Source of the DNA: Solidesulfovibrio sp.
Lineage (GTDB): Bacteria; Desulfobacterota; Desulfovibrionia; Desulfovibrionales; Desulfovibrionaceae
Assembly: GCF_029978005.1 (NCBI RefSeq)
Contig: NZ_JARKOZ010000111.1
Span: 1-34,591, forward strand
Direction: 5' to 3'
Length of the DNA stretch: 34,591 nt
Shown here: in pieces, positions 33,274-34,591 of the stretch
Position numbering within the stretch: position 1 is the stretch's first letter
Layout of the letters: each line of letters opens with the position of its first letter
Program-made: the position numbers and the translations under genes
Notes under the pieces: generated by a model
The model's input: the letters and a program-made list of their open reading frames with translations, nothing else
Databases searched by the model: none
Told to the model about the DNA's origin: nothing

Positions 33274-33714
33274 ATGAAGCTGTATCCCTTTGCCTTATCG
33301 GTATTTTTGTTAGTCCTGGTCGCTTCGACCACTGCTTACGCACAGACCCAGTTTTACTGCGTTAAGCCTGACGGCATGCCCATGGCGACCATTGTCATGC
33401 CCATGGGGCTTCAGGATGATCCCAGTGTTGTGTGTAATGCTGTCGTTCCGCAATGCTACCTGACTTGTGCCGCCGTAGAACATATCACACTCTCTGGACC
33501 TGTAGCGCCGCCCAACCTGCCGGTGGTGACGGTTACTCCGGGGATGTTGCCCAAAGATATTAACCAGTACAATTACGAATCGCCCGCTTACTGCGCACAA
33601 CAGTACCAGGCTTGCGCGGCCCGCTGTGGAGGCAATATGGCCTGTCTTGGCGAATGCAACAGTGTACGTTCTGGGTGTGGCAGGGGAAATCCCGGTGGTC
33701 GACACAACGAATAA
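33274..33714 (+). CDS. Exported cysteine-rich protein of unknown function
   Basis: A 146-aa protein with a signal peptide (MKLYPFALSVFLLVLVASTT then AYAQ, cleaved after about residue 23) and ten cysteines in the mature part, several in a C-terminal cluster (YCAQQYQACAARCGGNMACL, then GECNSVRSGC). This pattern suggests a disulfide-rich periplasmic or surface protein. AGGAGG is 7 nt before the ATG. The TAA stop sits at the boundary of an IS5-family element and may include its first base, so the original C-terminus could have been longer. No family recognised. Confidence 0.7.
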   Translation: MKLYPFALSVFLLVLVASTTAYAQTQFYCVKPDGMPMATIVMPMGLQDDPSVVCNAVVPQCYLTCAAVEHITLSGPVAPPNLPVVTVTPGMLPKDINQYNYESPAYCAQQYQACAARCGGNMACLGECNSVRSGCGRGNPGGRHNE

Positions 33715-34591
33715 GGACTTATCCATAAATAATTTTGGTTTTTATTTTCCGCAATGCAATGATTGCCGCCGCCAAATGGATCAATGCTAAATGGGTTGCC
33801 CCGAGCTTCTCATACCGAATCGTCAACTTGCGGAACCGGTTGAACCAAGAGTGACAGGCCTCAACGACCCACCGTCGTGCTTTGAAAGAAGGGTTTACAC
33901 GCTTTTCTCGCTGTTCTTCGCCGCGAGGGCGCACATGAGGTTTGTATCCGGCCGCGAGAATTACTTTGCGCGGAGCTTCTCCCGCATATCCAGCATCAGC
34001 GCATAGGTTTTCGGACTCGGCTTCCATGATCGGCTCCGCAATCTTGTTTGCCAAAACTGCTTTCAGCTGACTGACGTCATGCCGGTTGGCCCCGGTGACG
34101 ACGACCGATAACGGGACGCCACGCCCGTCCACAAGGATATGGCGCTTTGTTCCTTTTTTTTCCTCGATCCGTAGGATTTCTCCCGGAACTCTCTTTGGCC
34201 ATTGGAGCCTTGTTCATGCAGCCATCTATGGATTGCCATTCCCAGGCGATTCCTTCCATGTCGTCATACTCGGACAAGCCTCGCTGCCAAAGCTCCAGAA
34301 AGAAACCCGATTGTTCCCATTCTCTGAAATATCGGTGAATTGCGCTCGGACTGCCAAAAACTTCTTTGGGCAACGCCTTCCATTGAATGCCGGTCCGCAA
34401 CACATATACGATAGCGGAAAAGACAGTGCGCGCCTCAATCGGCTTTCTGCCTCCTCCAACCTTGCGTTTATATTGCTTTTCATCGTCCCTCTTTGGCCTA
34501 GGGATCAAAGGCTCAACTATCTCCCAAAACGCGTCCGACACTTCCCATGATTTTATGCTCATATGCCTGCCTCCGTTGGAGAAAAGCATAC
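33714..34591 (-). mobile_element. IS5-family insertion sequence, running off the window
   Basis: Contains one transposase in two frames. The left boundary is probably at or just after the TA at 33712-33713, with AAGGACTTATCCATAAATAA as the terminal sequence. The right end lies beyond position 34591, so the terminal repeats cannot be compared here. Confidence 0.6.
33719..34562 (-). CDS. IS5-family transposase, made by frameshifting at an A8 run
   Basis: The first frame (ATG at 34562, GGAGG upstream) starts MSIKSWEVSDAFWEIVEPLI, then carries the helix-turn-helix part (RTVFSAIVYVLRTGIQWKAL, SAIHRYFREWEQSG) and the first catalytic Asp (WQSIDGCMNKAP). At positions 34154-34161 the minus strand reads GGAAAAAAAAGG. 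A +1 (or -2) shift there joins it to the second frame (GTKRHILVDGRGVPLSVVVT), which holds the second Asp (CADAGYAG) and the DDE glutamate region (RWVVEACHSWFNRFRKLTIR), ending at 33719. The total is about 280 residues. Both halves look intact, so this is probably a functional element using programmed frameshifting rather than a decayed one. Confidence 0.8.

Noticed and set aside
1-34591. tRNA, rRNA or CRISPR array
   Set aside because: No cloverleaf-like sequence, rRNA core motif or regularly spaced repeat was seen on either strand by eye; a covariance-model scan would be the decisive check.

Overview
The window is mostly GC-rich DNA of a kind that fits a deltaproteobacterial sulfate reducer of the Desulfovibrio / Solidesulfovibrio group. 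The reasons are a Desulfovibrio-type outer-membrane homotrimeric porin, a sulfite-exporter-family (TSUP) permease flanked by universal stress proteins, a Lon protease with a built-in receiver domain, sigma-54-type promoters and strong GGAGG ribosome sites. This assignment is inference from gene content; there is no rRNA or marker gene here. I found no tRNA, rRNA or CRISPR array.

Positions 1-6430: a response-regulator/Lon hybrid on the minus strand faces a plus-strand operon (USP-like domain, small membrane protein, TSUP permease, tandem USP, small membrane protein). The divergent gap holds three TGTTGC-N5-GCAAY dyads and a good -24/-12 promoter. A degenerate NifU-like protein follows. Positions 6551-17377: an AT-richer membrane transglutaminase-like gene; a porin plus glutamate decarboxylase pair; a Cache-type chemotaxis receptor with its own possible sigma-54 promoter; then a surface phosphatase/autotransporter fusion followed by an acid-sphingomyelinase-like phosphodiesterase. 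I regard this last pair as the best candidate for an undescribed system.

Positions 17535-23820: an Fsr-like MFS exporter with a candidate operator, then a decaying purine/N-heterocycle dehydrogenase locus. In it, the 3' end of an FCD/GntR regulator is joined tail-first to a 5'-truncated MFS transporter. xdhA carries two frameshifts and at least two in-frame deletions, xdhB and xdhC are open, and a Dabb gene is cut off after about 24 codons.

Positions 23724-27781 form an AT-richer island with two exported proteins of unknown function, a family 2 glycosyltransferase and a scrambled insertion-sequence scar (two inverted IS3 ends with an ISL3 start between them). Positions 27782-33714 hold small exported proteins (two with SH3-like domains, one Tyr/His-rich behind a Fur box, one Cys-rich) and an Hsp20-Lon operon, which reads as envelope and protein-quality stress functions. 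The window ends inside an IS5-family element whose transposase is split by a shift at an A8 run.
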